Source: Shewanella metallivivens
GTDB taxonomy: Bacteria > Pseudomonadota > Gammaproteobacteria > Enterobacterales > Shewanellaceae
DNA: 32,149 bases
Assembly (NCBI RefSeq): GCF_028750675.1
Contig: NZ_JAQQPZ010000015.1
Span: forward strand, 1 to 32,149
Reading direction: 5' to 3'
Part shown: positions 24,733 to 32,149 of the stretch, one piece after another
How positions within the stretch are numbered: position 1 is the first letter of the stretch
How the letters are laid out: every line of letters starts with the position of its first letter
The notes under the pieces: generated by a model
Told to the model about the DNA's origin: nothing
What the model saw: only the letters and a program-made list of their open reading frames with translations
The model's database searches: none
Position numbers and translations under genes: made by a program

Positions 24733-26115
24733 TTAGCGCTCTCTAAGAGCAGTATCTTTTGCTCTTAAAATTGGATTTAAAATGTACTCAAGTATTGATT
24801 TTTTCCCAGTGATTACGTCCACTGAAGTGAGCATCCCTGGAATTATTGGCATCTCTGTGCCATCGTCTTTTAGTAAACTCGATTGTTCAGTTCTTACTTT
24901 GATTATGTAAAAACTATTGCCTTCTTCATCTTGTGAAGTATCGGCACTGATATGTTCAACGGTACCTTTGAGACCGCCGTAGCGAGTAAAGTCATATGCT
25001 GTGACTTTCACTATAGCAGGAAGTCCAGGATGTAAAAATGCAATGTCTTTAGGTGTAATTTTAGTTTCTATCAATAGTTTATCTTCTGACGGCACAATCT
25101 CAATGATTTGTTCACCTGGCTGAACAACTCCACCTAAAGTATTAAAATAAATTTTCTTAATCGTACCGATGACAGGTGACGTAATCACCGCTCGACTGAC
25201 TTTGTCAAAAGCGCCAATTTGCGCCTGATTCATGCGAGATAATTTAGTTTGTAATTCGTTCAGTTGTGCACGTAAATCAGTGGTGTACACAAATACAGCA
25301 TCACGACGTTTTAAGATGGCTTCATCCATCGTGGCTTTCACTTTTGGGCGTAGTATACGCAGTGATTGCAATTCGCCTTGAATGTCGTTTACTGTTCGCT
25401 CAAGCTTTAGTAGTTCGACTTCTGGCACTATACCTTTGCGGGCGAGTGGCCTGGTTAATTCGAGTTCGCGAGTCACTAACTGGTAACTGGTTGTTAAAGT
25501 ATTAATTTTTGAGGCTAGCTCTTCAATTTCTTGTTGTCGCTGCTGAATTTGACGAACTAAAATCTCTAGCTGGTTGCTGAGGTTATCTAAACGCAACGAG
25601 TACTCTTGTTGTTGTCTTTTAACTAATTCTGGTTCAGCTTCAATTATTGAGCCAGGAAATATTAGCGCTTGCTTAGTAATTTTTACTTGCTCACGCCAAT
25701 CTGCAGACATGTCGGAAATGACAATGCTGTCGAGCTCTGCCCGCATACGGATAATGTTAGTTTGTAAGCCGTAGACTTCTTGTTCTTGTTGGCCAAAATC
25801 AGATCGAAAACGTGTATCATCGATACGAGCTAATGGTTGACCTTTGGTGACCATGACACCTTCCTGAACAAATATCTCTTGCAATATCCCGCCGTCCAAA
25901 CTTTGAATCACTTGCAATTGTGATGATGGAATGACTTTGCCTTCACCCGTGGTGACTTGGTCTAATTCAGAAAAATAAGCCCAAATAACAAAACAAAGCA
26001 TCATGGCAGCGAGTGACCATATGATCAGCCTGTGGCCTGTGGGCGCATCTGTCATCATTGCCCCATATACGTCATCAACCATTTCTAAATCTTCGGCGGT
26101 TAAGTGTTTGCTCAT
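24733..26115 (-). CDS. lapC: LapC-like membrane fusion protein (HlyD family)
   Basis: 460-residue periplasmic adaptor linking the ABC transporter to the outer membrane channel. One N-terminal transmembrane helix (about 30-48, LIIWSLAAMMLCFVIWAYF) is followed by a lipoyl-type half (GEGKVIPSSQLQVIQSLDGG), long coiled coils (about 110-295) and the returning beta domain ending in the family-typical VDVITGKKSILEYILNPI. The ATG at 26115 overlaps the lapB stop by four bases and has GGGAG nine bases upstream. Confidence 0.94.
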   Translation of the reverse strand: MSKHLTAEDLEMVDDVYGAMMTDAPTGHRLIIWSLAAMMLCFVIWAYFSELDQVTTGEGKVIPSSQLQVIQSLDGGILQEIFVQEGVMVTKGQPLARIDDTRFRSDFGQQEQEVYGLQTNIIRMRAELDSIVISDMSADWREQVKITKQALIFPGSIIEAEPELVKRQQQEYSLRLDNLSNQLEILVRQIQQRQQEIEELASKINTLTTSYQLVTRELELTRPLARKGIVPEVELLKLERTVNDIQGELQSLRILRPKVKATMDEAILKRRDAVFVYTTDLRAQLNELQTKLSRMNQAQIGAFDKVSRAVITSPVIGTIKKIYFNTLGGVVQPGEQIIEIVPSEDKLLIETKITPKDIAFLHPGLPAIVKVTAYDFTRYGGLKGTVEHISADTSQDEEGNSFYIIKVRTEQSSLLKDDGTEMPIIPGMLTSVDVITGKKSILEYILNPILRAKDTALRER

Positions 26116-28289
26116 GCGTTTTGATCTCCCGCCATTGCGCCGGAGTTAAGTTTGGCAAGCACTTCATCTTTAGGGCCGTCGGCCAGTACATGACCACGTT
26201 CAAGTACAATAATTCTGTCAACCAAGTTAAGTAAGTGCATTTTATGTGTGATTAATAATAGTGTTCTATTTTTACTCACTTGTGCCATAGAACGCATAAA
26301 TTGTTTCTCTGCTCTGGCGTCTAAACTTGCTGTGGGTTCATCCATTAATAATACTGGTGGGTCGTTTAATGTTGCTCTGGCAAGGGCTACAGTTTGTCGT
26401 TGGCCACGGCTCAAAGAAAGCCCTCCTTCGCCCACCTGCATGTCTAATCCTTCTGATTCTAAATGAGTAAATTGACTCACTCCTGACAATTGTACCGCCC
26501 TAATTAACTGGTGTTCACTTACTTGGCGTGTACCAAAAAGAATGTTGTCTCGAATACTGCCATGAAACAAGGTGACATCTTGTGGTAAATAACCAAAGTT
26601 ACGCCGTAAATCACTAGGGTGGATTTGTCCTGCGTCTATTCCGTCATATCTCAAACTGCCTTGGCTTGGGCTGTATAAACCGAGAAGTAGTTTTGCTAGG
26701 GTGCTTTTTCCTGAGCCATTACGGCCGATAATAGCGATTCTCTCTCCAGGTTCTATGTGGATTGACATAGGGTGTAGTATTGGTTTTTCGGCCTCAGGAA
26801 AACTAAAGCTGATGTTATCTGCTGTAATTTTTCCGTTTAATCTTTCTTTACTGACTAAGTTTCCTTTGTTTTCAAATTCACTTTCTTTTGCCATTATTTC
26901 ATCAAGTTGGCGAAGTGAACTTCGGGTGTAATTACCGCGAGTAATGAGTGACGCAAGCTGAGCCATAGGCGTTACGGCGCGGCTTGTAAGCATGACTGCC
27001 GCGATTATGCCTCCCATAGATAATTCATTATCTGCAAGTCGGTAAACACCTAATATAACAACAGCAACTACGCTGGTTTGTACGGCAAAATTGGCAAAGT
27101 TTGCAAGGAAATTAGTGATTTTTTTGGTTTTTAACTCCCAGTTAGCTGTATGGCCAATCATTTGCTGCCAACTCTTTTGAACGATGCCTTCAGCACCATT
27201 GGCTTTAATGGCTTCAATGGCTGTTAAACTTTCAATTAAATGACCATGTTTTAGGCTGGCGAAGCGATTACTTTCTTCGATTGATGCTTTCAGTCTTGGC
27301 TGGGCATATATTGTAACGCCGATAATGAATAAGCCTGAAATAACGGGAATGGCTGCTAAATCACCGGCAACGATATAAATCACAATGATGAATAAGATAG
27401 CGAAGGGCAAATCCACTAAGGAAGTGATTGTCGCTGAGGTTAAGAACTCACGAATACTGTCGAATTCGCCTAATTGCCTTGCCATACCACCGACACTCGG
27501 TGAGCGCTCTGATAGGGGGATACCAATGGCTTTTGCAAATAATTTAGAAGAGACAATAATGTCGACTTTTTTACCCGCGACATCAATTAAGTAACTGCGA
27601 AGTTGACGCATAACAAAGTCAAATAAATAGGCAATGCTTGCACCGATGGCAAGGACCCAAAGAGAGTCAAATGCCAAGTTTGGTACGACTTTATCATAGA
27701 CATTCATGATAAACAGTGGGGAGACTAAGGCAAATATGTTAACTAAAATTGATGCGACTAAGGCATCTCGATATATGGGGGCTGCATCGATAATACTTTG
27801 TTTAAGCCAGTGTACTGAGTTGTCGTGAATGTGCACGTCAACACTTTTATCGCCTCTGTAGTGTTGCTTAACTAAGAATAAATAGCCTACGTAGAGTGTT
27901 TCTAGCTCTTCGACCGACATTGTTTCTTCGCCACCAGTTTCTGGTAACTGAATAATGACTTCGTCTTTCTCAATGTCGATACTGCGAAGAATACAGGCTT
28001 TTTGATTTTTAAGTAGCAGAATGCAAGGTAATAAAATCGCAGATAATTGATTGAGATCTTTTCGAGTTAATTTTGCCGATAAACCTGCACGCGCTGCCGC
28101 TTGTGGCAGTAAATCGGGAGATAGTACCGCACTCGTTAGGGGAAGCCCAGCCGCCAATGACTCACCAGAGCATGGGCTACCAAAATGCTCTGTTAAAAGG
28201 ACAAGACTATCTAATAGTGGATCGACTGTCACACGTTGTGAGGCCGAAATGCTCCACTGTTCTTGAGTGTTGGCGGCACTAACAGACAC
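26112..28289 (-). CDS. lapB: LapB-like type I secretion ABC transporter
   Basis: 725-residue inner-membrane ABC exporter for the RTX adhesin. The N-terminal ~130 residues form a C39-like domain; it lacks an evident catalytic Cys-His pattern of true C39 peptidases, as in other RTX-toxin/adhesin transporters where this domain only binds substrate. Six hydrophobic segments occupy about 165-440. The nucleotide-binding domain has Walker A GRNGSGKST (about 521-529), the ABC signature LSLSRGQRQ and Walker B VLLMDEP (about 644-650), with the switch histidine in LLITHKM. The start is GTG 28289 with AAGGA ten bases upstream. It is separated from the adhesin stop by 98 bases containing a strong hairpin, then overlaps lapC by four bases. 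Confidence 0.94.
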   Translation of the reverse strand: MSVSAANTQEQWSISASQRVTVDPLLDSLVLLTEHFGSPCSGESLAAGLPLTSAVLSPDLLPQAAARAGLSAKLTRKDLNQLSAILLPCILLLKNQKACILRSIDIEKDEVIIQLPETGGEETMSVEELETLYVGYLFLVKQHYRGDKSVDVHIHDNSVHWLKQSIIDAAPIYRDALVASILVNIFALVSPLFIMNVYDKVVPNLAFDSLWVLAIGASIAYLFDFVMRQLRSYLIDVAGKKVDIIVSSKLFAKAIGIPLSERSPSVGGMARQLGEFDSIREFLTSATITSLVDLPFAILFIIVIYIVAGDLAAIPVISGLFIIGVTIYAQPRLKASIEESNRFASLKHGHLIESLTAIEAIKANGAEGIVQKSWQQMIGHTANWELKTKKITNFLANFANFAVQTSVVAVVILGVYRLADNELSMGGIIAAVMLTSRAVTPMAQLASLITRGNYTRSSLRQLDEIMAKESEFENKGNLVSKERLNGKITADNISFSFPEAEKPILHPMSIHIEPGERIAIIGRNGSGKSTLAKLLLGLYSPSQGSLRYDGIDAGQIHPSDLRRNFGYLPQDVTLFHGSIRDNILFGTRQVSEHQLIRAVQLSGVSQFTHLESEGLDMQVGEGGLSLSRGQRQTVALARATLNDPPVLLMDEPTASLDARAEKQFMRSMAQVSKNRTLLLITHKMHLLNLVDRIIVLERGHVLADGPKDEVLAKLNSGAMAGDQNA

Positions 28290-28342
28290 GATGAAGATAT
28301 CCTTATTGTTTTTATTATGAGTAATTTTAAAAGTGAGTATCT

Positions 28343-28378
28343 ACTAAAGCACTCCATAAAGCTATGAAGTGCTTTAGT
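28343..28378. other. 16-bp hairpin between adhesin and lapB
   Basis: Arms ACTAAAGCACT (28343-28353) and AGTGCTTTAGT (28368-28378) are perfect complements; inside them CATA/TATG extends the stem, through one G-U pair, to 16 base pairs with a 4-base loop in the minus-strand transcript. No T run follows on that strand. It lies nine bases after the adhesin stop and could be a partial terminator or processing site that sets adhesin and exporter levels apart. Confidence 0.6.
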
Positions 28379-28387
28379 TTACTCTGC

Positions 28388-31300
28388 TTAAGGGATAACT
28401 TGGCCATCATCTTGGTTGGTTACAAATGGGCTCACTCCTTGCGCATCCGGTGTTGTCGTTGAAGCTGTATCAACAATTAGCGCACCGTCATCAAGTAACC
28501 CATTGATGATAACGCCATCTTCTGAGCTACCATAGATGCTTGATAAGTCCACACCATCAAGCGTAATGGTTTGTTCAAAAACACCATCGCCGTCAGCATC
28601 AATTTCTATCACACTAGAACCATTAGCGTCATGGTTGAAATTGAGTAAGTTTTCTAGATTATTGTATTCTTCATTAATCAGTAAATCACTCAAATCAATT
28701 TTATCTTCTGTATGGTTAAAGTCAGAAATGATGTCGTTACCAAATTCACCCAGTTGCCATTTAAAGGTGTCATTACCAGCATCACCTCGTAATACATCAT
28801 CACCCAAGCCACCGATTAATGTGTCGTTCCCTGCTCCACCACGTAAACCGTCATTATGACTTCCGCCGTCGATATAGTCATTACCGGTATGGCCGTAGAG
28901 TATATCAGAGCCTGATTGACCATATATATAATCGTTACCGCTACCACTGTTAACAACGTCAGCTTGCTGAGAAGCAACATCAGTGGCAAGTAATAAGCCA
29001 TCTGTATCAATAATGCTGTCGGTACCTGATAATGTGCCAGTCATGATATGGTGATTAGCGATTGTGTCGATTGATAATTCTAACTCGTCGTCAGATTGGT
29101 AACCAAATGCACCAGTTTCACCAGCATAAATAATATCTCCGCCACGACCTGTTTCTATGTGGTCGCTGCCAGAACCACCACTGATAACTTGTGTTGTGTC
29201 AGTACTATAGCTTGTTAGATTGCTTCCATTTGTTGTTACAGAGTTACCATTAACATCGGTTATCTCGCCGTATAGGTCACCACCAAAACTCACGTTAACT
29301 TGTTTCTGATTCAACCCATTCTCGCCACCTACAACGATAATCGTGTCGTTGAGGCTACCGCCAGTGGTGGTGATATTGTTTGCATCTTCCACGGGTACAT
29401 CTTGCGCATTGACTACATTAACATCTACTGTAAGCGTAGCACTTGAAATATCACCATCGGCATCACTTATGGTATAGGTAAATACATCTACCGCACCTGA
29501 TGGGATAGCATCAGTTGTTGTCGTTAATTCGTAGGTGTAACTACCGTCGTTGTTAATGATAACAGTGCCATATTGCCCTGTTATTGACACACCAACATTT
29601 CCTGTTACGTTAGTACTAACTTGATCACCTGCAGCAACACCAATGACATAACTGGTATCTGCTCCGGTAATATCATTGTCCAAGACATCACCTTCAACAG
29701 AAGGAAGGCTATAACCACTGCCAGCAACCATCCTTATGACTAATTCATAGCTAGTAGATGCGTTTTCATCAGTATAAATCGATGTAATAACATCTCCGTT
29801 ATCATCCTTGAATCCAATTACTTGAATTGTGTATAGATCACCTTCGTAATTAAAGGTAACGTTAGTGTTACCTACGGTAACGATATCGCGAGGGTCGGCT
29901 CCGCTGTTAGGCGTTTCATTGTGTGAGAAGTTAAGCGTTAGTGTTACAGGTGTCACGTTGCCAAACGAGTCAATGATATTAAATACAACATCCATGGTCG
30001 CGGCAGTGATTGAAGAGCCACTGCTGATTGGATAGTTATAGTGTGTAAAGGTTCCTAATACGATATCTTGGTTTAGTGTAACTTCGCCATTTAGGACGTC
30101 GTCATTATCGATAAAACCATAACCTGACTTAGAGCCATTGGTCTGGCCCCAACGCACTTGGTCTAATGCATCGTCATTGTCTTCACCACCCGAGCCAACG
30201 TCACCATCAAATTTGCTAACGTTTCTACCTCCGGTAATCGTTTTCCACTCTGCTTCAACCCCACCGATAATTGCAAAAGAGTCTTGCGTGACAGTGAGCG
30301 TGGCAGTGTTATTTACCGCGATTGGTTCATCGTCATGTACTATTGCATTTAGGGTCGTCGATGCATAGTCGCCATCAACATCAAATGCTGTTATTTGGAA
30401 GGCGTCGGTCAATGTTTCGCTATTAGAGCCTGTATGGTCTTGAGCACTCGTTAGAGTATAAGTGTATTCTAATGAACCGTCGTTATATCCGGTAATAGAT
30501 AGTTCACCAAATTCACCCGCTATAATAATTGGTGACGTTAATGATGCTGCCATCAGTACCGCTAAAGTTAATGTAGTGTTGTTTCCATCAACTTGGACAG
30601 TAATACGGTCTAATCCATCTTTGACGTTAATGACCATACTGCCTGTTGTCTCTGTTGCAGCATTAATATTAGTGCCGTTAATTAGACCAGCTTCAAAGAC
30701 TTCTAATGAGTCTGGAGTGTCTATGGACACAAGGTCATTCGTACCGACAATGTTCACTGTTACAGTCGCTGTATCAGTTGCACCATATTCGTCAGTGACT
30801 GTGTAAGTAAATGTATCCGTAGTTAACTCACCTGATGCAAGGCCGTCAAATACACCGTTAGGGTTGTAAGTGTATGTCCCATCACTGTAAATCGTTAACA
30901 ATGCGCCACTGGCTAAAGTAACGGTTTGTCCTGAAGTGACATCCTCACCGTTAATCGCGGTAAGTGCGAAGTCATGGCCTTGAGCATCGACATCATTGGC
31001 TAATAGGCCTTCCGTAGCGGTATCGACGTAAAGTATTTCAGATTCGCTGGTTATTATCGTACCAACAAGGGCTGGTCCTGTAACATCAATAGATGTTAAG
31101 TAGTAATCAGAAGAATCAGCTAATGCTGGGCCTCCATTTTGCTCACTTATCGTAGGTAATGCTTCAAACACAAGTTGGTCGAACACTAAATTACCAGTGT
31201 TAATTGTAAATGTTCCAGTTGTATTGCCAGCGCCTGTAGTGAAGGTTTGGGTGTCAACCAGTTCACCGTTGTAATACGCTTTCCAGACACCTTGCTCGCC

Positions 31301-32149
31301 AGAATTTTCATCACCAAACAAGTTAGCCACACTAAATGTTGCTTGATTCACTAATCCATTGAAATCAATGACAATTGCTTCAGAGGTTCCTGTGGCCGAA
31401 TCATATTCAATTTGTTCAGATATTTGCCCTGAGGTTCGAGGTGATCCATCAACGCCAAGTTTATTGTTATCACTAGATATATTTACTTCACCTGTGGTGC
31501 CATCAGCATTTCGTGCACTAATAGTGAATTTAGGCTCTCCATTCTCATCAAGTGGAATTGTCCATACATCAGTGCTGCTTGAAGACGCGCTATAGATTGT
31601 GCCTGGAGTATCATCAATAGCGTCAACATTATTTAAGTTGAATGTGACCAGTGCTGTATCAGACAAACTACCGTCAGTTGTATTAACTGTTAATTGAATT
31701 TGGCTGCCATTTTCATAATCAATTTGCGTGGTGTCATAGACTGAAATCACACCGGTTTGAGCATTAATAATAAACGCACCATCTTCACTGATTAAGCTAT
31801 TCGAACCATCTGAATGCATAAACGAGTAAGTCAGAGTATCACCATCAACATCTGTGTCATTTTCTGTATTAGCATCATTGACGTTATAAACAGCAGTTCC
31901 ATTAGCAATAGTGTCATTAATGGTATCTGTGTAATCGTTGATGACTGGGCCTTCATTGACATCGAGCTCAGTCAGTTTGACGTCGATGTTGGTGGTGTTC
32001 ACGCCATCTGAGGCGCCGACCACAAGGTTATGCACGTTGGCTAAGGCTTCAAAATCGTTGGCTACTGCCGCAACGCCCGCTGGGGTCAAGGTGATGACAC
32101 CGGTGTTGGCATCAATCTCAAACCAGCCTTGGTCATTGCCGCTGACGAT
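28388..32149 (-). CDS. bpfA: Giant RTX biofilm adhesin (BpfA/LapA type), C-terminal part
   Basis: The visible 1253 residues are the C-terminal end of a large secreted, surface-held adhesin; the frame is open through the right edge (the last codons read IVSGNDQGWFEIDANTGVIT). From N to C: cadherin-like repeats (about the first 180 visible residues), a beta-rich domain (about 185-360, SASSSSTDVWTIPL onward), a VCBS/cadherin-like repeat ending TVTVNIVGTND, a T1SS-143-type repeat, an insert with FGDENSG/VRWGQTNGS-like motifs, a further VCBS-like repeat, RTX nonapeptides (GGAGNDTLIGGLGDD) and a C-terminal type I secretion signal. The chain is very acidic and Thr/Asp-rich with almost no Cys. The LapG cleavage motif would be near the N-terminus, outside this window. 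Next to lapB-lapD, a biofilm adhesin role is strongly supported; the ligand is unknown. Confidence 0.93.
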   Translation of the reverse strand: MVSGNDQGWFEIDANTGVITLTPAGVAAVANDFEALANVHNLVVGASDGVNTTNIDVKLTELDVNEGPVINDYTDTINDTIANGTAVYNVNDANTENDTDVDGDTLTYSFMHSDGSNSLISEDGAFIINAQTGVISVYDTTQIDYENGSQIQLTVNTTDGSLSDTALVTFNLNNVDAIDDTPGTIYSASSSSTDVWTIPLDENGEPKFTISARNADGTTGEVNISSDNNKLGVDGSPRTSGQISEQIEYDSATGTSEAIVIDFNGLVNQATFSVANLFGDENSGEQGVWKAYYNGELVDTQTFTTGAGNTTGTFTINTGNLVFDQLVFEALPTISEQNGGPALADSSDYYLTSIDVTGPALVGTIITSESEILYVDTATEGLLANDVDAQGHDFALTAINGEDVTSGQTVTLASGALLTIYSDGTYTYNPNGVFDGLASGELTTDTFTYTVTDEYGATDTATVTVNIVGTNDLVSIDTPDSLEVFEAGLINGTNINAATETTGSMVINVKDGLDRITVQVDGNNTTLTLAVLMAASLTSPIIIAGEFGELSITGYNDGSLEYTYTLTSAQDHTGSNSETLTDAFQITAFDVDGDYASTTLNAIVHDDEPIAVNNTATLTVTQDSFAIIGGVEAEWKTITGGRNVSKFDGDVGSGGEDNDDALDQVRWGQTNGSKSGYGFIDNDDVLNGEVTLNQDIVLGTFTHYNYPISSGSSITAATMDVVFNIIDSFGNVTPVTLTLNFSHNETPNSGADPRDIVTVGNTNVTFNYEGDLYTIQVIGFKDDNGDVITSIYTDENASTSYELVIRMVAGSGYSLPSVEGDVLDNDITGADTSYVIGVAAGDQVSTNVTGNVGVSITGQYGTVIINNDGSYTYELTTTTDAIPSGAVDVFTYTISDADGDISSATLTVDVNVVNAQDVPVEDANNITTTGGSLNDTIIVVGGENGLNQKQVNVSFGGDLYGEITDVNGNSVTTNGSNLTSYSTDTTQVISGGSGSDHIETGRGGDIIYAGETGAFGYQSDDELELSIDTIANHHIMTGTLSGTDSIIDTDGLLLATDVASQQADVVNSGSGNDYIYGQSGSDILYGHTGNDYIDGGSHNDGLRGGAGNDTLIGGLGDDVLRGDAGNDTFKWQLGEFGNDIISDFNHTEDKIDLSDLLINEEYNNLENLLNFNHDANGSSVIEIDADGDGVFEQTITLDGVDLSSIYGSSEDGVIINGLLDDGALIVDTASTTTPDAQGVSPFVTNQDDGQVIP
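28760..28955 (-). repeat. RTX calcium-binding nonapeptide repeats
   Basis: About seven tandem GGxGxDxhx units (for example GSGNDYIYG, GGAGNDTLI, GGLGDDVLR, GDAGNDTFK). They bind calcium and fold the adhesin's C-terminus outside the cell after export. A separate imperfect unit (GGSGSDHIETGRGGDIIYAG) lies near 29125-29185. Confidence 0.85.

Noticed and set aside
28760..28955. RTX repeat block as a CRISPR or microsatellite array
   Set aside because: The repetition is at the protein level with a 27-base coding period; there are no identical repeats with unique spacers.
30462..30806. 114-residue plus-strand ORF opposite the adhesin
   Set aside because: Low-complexity Val/Ser/Thr-rich shadow of the repetitive adhesin frame.

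Overview
The window reads as a gammaproteobacterial chromosome segment, most likely Shewanella or a close relative. The evidence is gene content and order: a YihG/ComM/PaeA block, ilvY-ilvC, an attenuated ilvGMDA operon, rep, a tRNA cluster, and a complete LapD/LapG/type I secretion biofilm adhesin locus in the order I recall for the Shewanella bpf locus. Base composition is moderate and coding is dense. I see no insertion sequence, integrase, prophage or CRISPR array, so this looks like core chromosome.

Left part (1-4.9 kb): the N-terminal part of a YihG-type acyltransferase (minus strand, cut by the window edge), the ComM/YifB AAA+ protein (minus), then the polyamine-exporter-like PaeA/YtfL (plus) behind a 450-base divergent spacer holding several perfect inverted repeats and a possible 28-codon upstream ORF. 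paeA converges on ilvY, and the best paeA terminator lies inside the 3' end of ilvY.

Branched-chain amino acid region (4.0-12.6 kb): ilvY (minus) and ilvC (plus) diverge from a perfect 27-base palindrome that fits a LysR-type operator. ilvC is followed by about 330 bases without a gene and then by a classical attenuator: a 31-residue Ile/Val/Leu-rich leader peptide (ilvL) and mutually exclusive antiterminator and terminator hairpins. ilvG-ilvM-ilvD-ilvA follow. Together with ilvC these cover threonine deamination, acetohydroxyacid synthesis, reduction-isomerisation and dehydration. The last step, transaminase ilvE, is absent here.

Middle (12.8-19.9 kb): a class V aminotransferase of the alanine/serine-glyoxylate type, ubiK (minus), rep helicase (plus), a GAF-GAF-GGDEF-EAL protein (minus) with an intact GGDEF motif but a degenerate EAL domain, and a tRNA operon Arg(CCG)-His(GTG)-Pro(TGG)-Pro(TGG) ending in a strong intrinsic terminator.

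Right part (20.0-32.1 kb, all minus strand, transcribed from right to left): the 3' end of a giant RTX/cadherin-type adhesin (BpfA/LapA-like), then the type I secretion ABC transporter (lapB), membrane fusion protein (lapC), TolC-like outer membrane protein (aggA), an OmpA-type lipoprotein, periplasmic protease lapG and c-di-GMP receptor lapD. Genes from lapB to lapD are overlapping or tightly spaced and form one unit. In the known Lap system, LapD bound to c-di-GMP sequesters LapG and keeps the adhesin on the cell surface; when c-di-GMP falls, LapG cleaves the adhesin and the biofilm disperses. Nothing here is a wholly unknown system. The most interesting items are the cis-regulatory structures (ilvL attenuator, IlvY operator, paeA leader, adhesin-lapB hairpin) and the EAL-degenerate diguanylate cyclase candidate encoded near the c-di-GMP-controlled adhesin locus.
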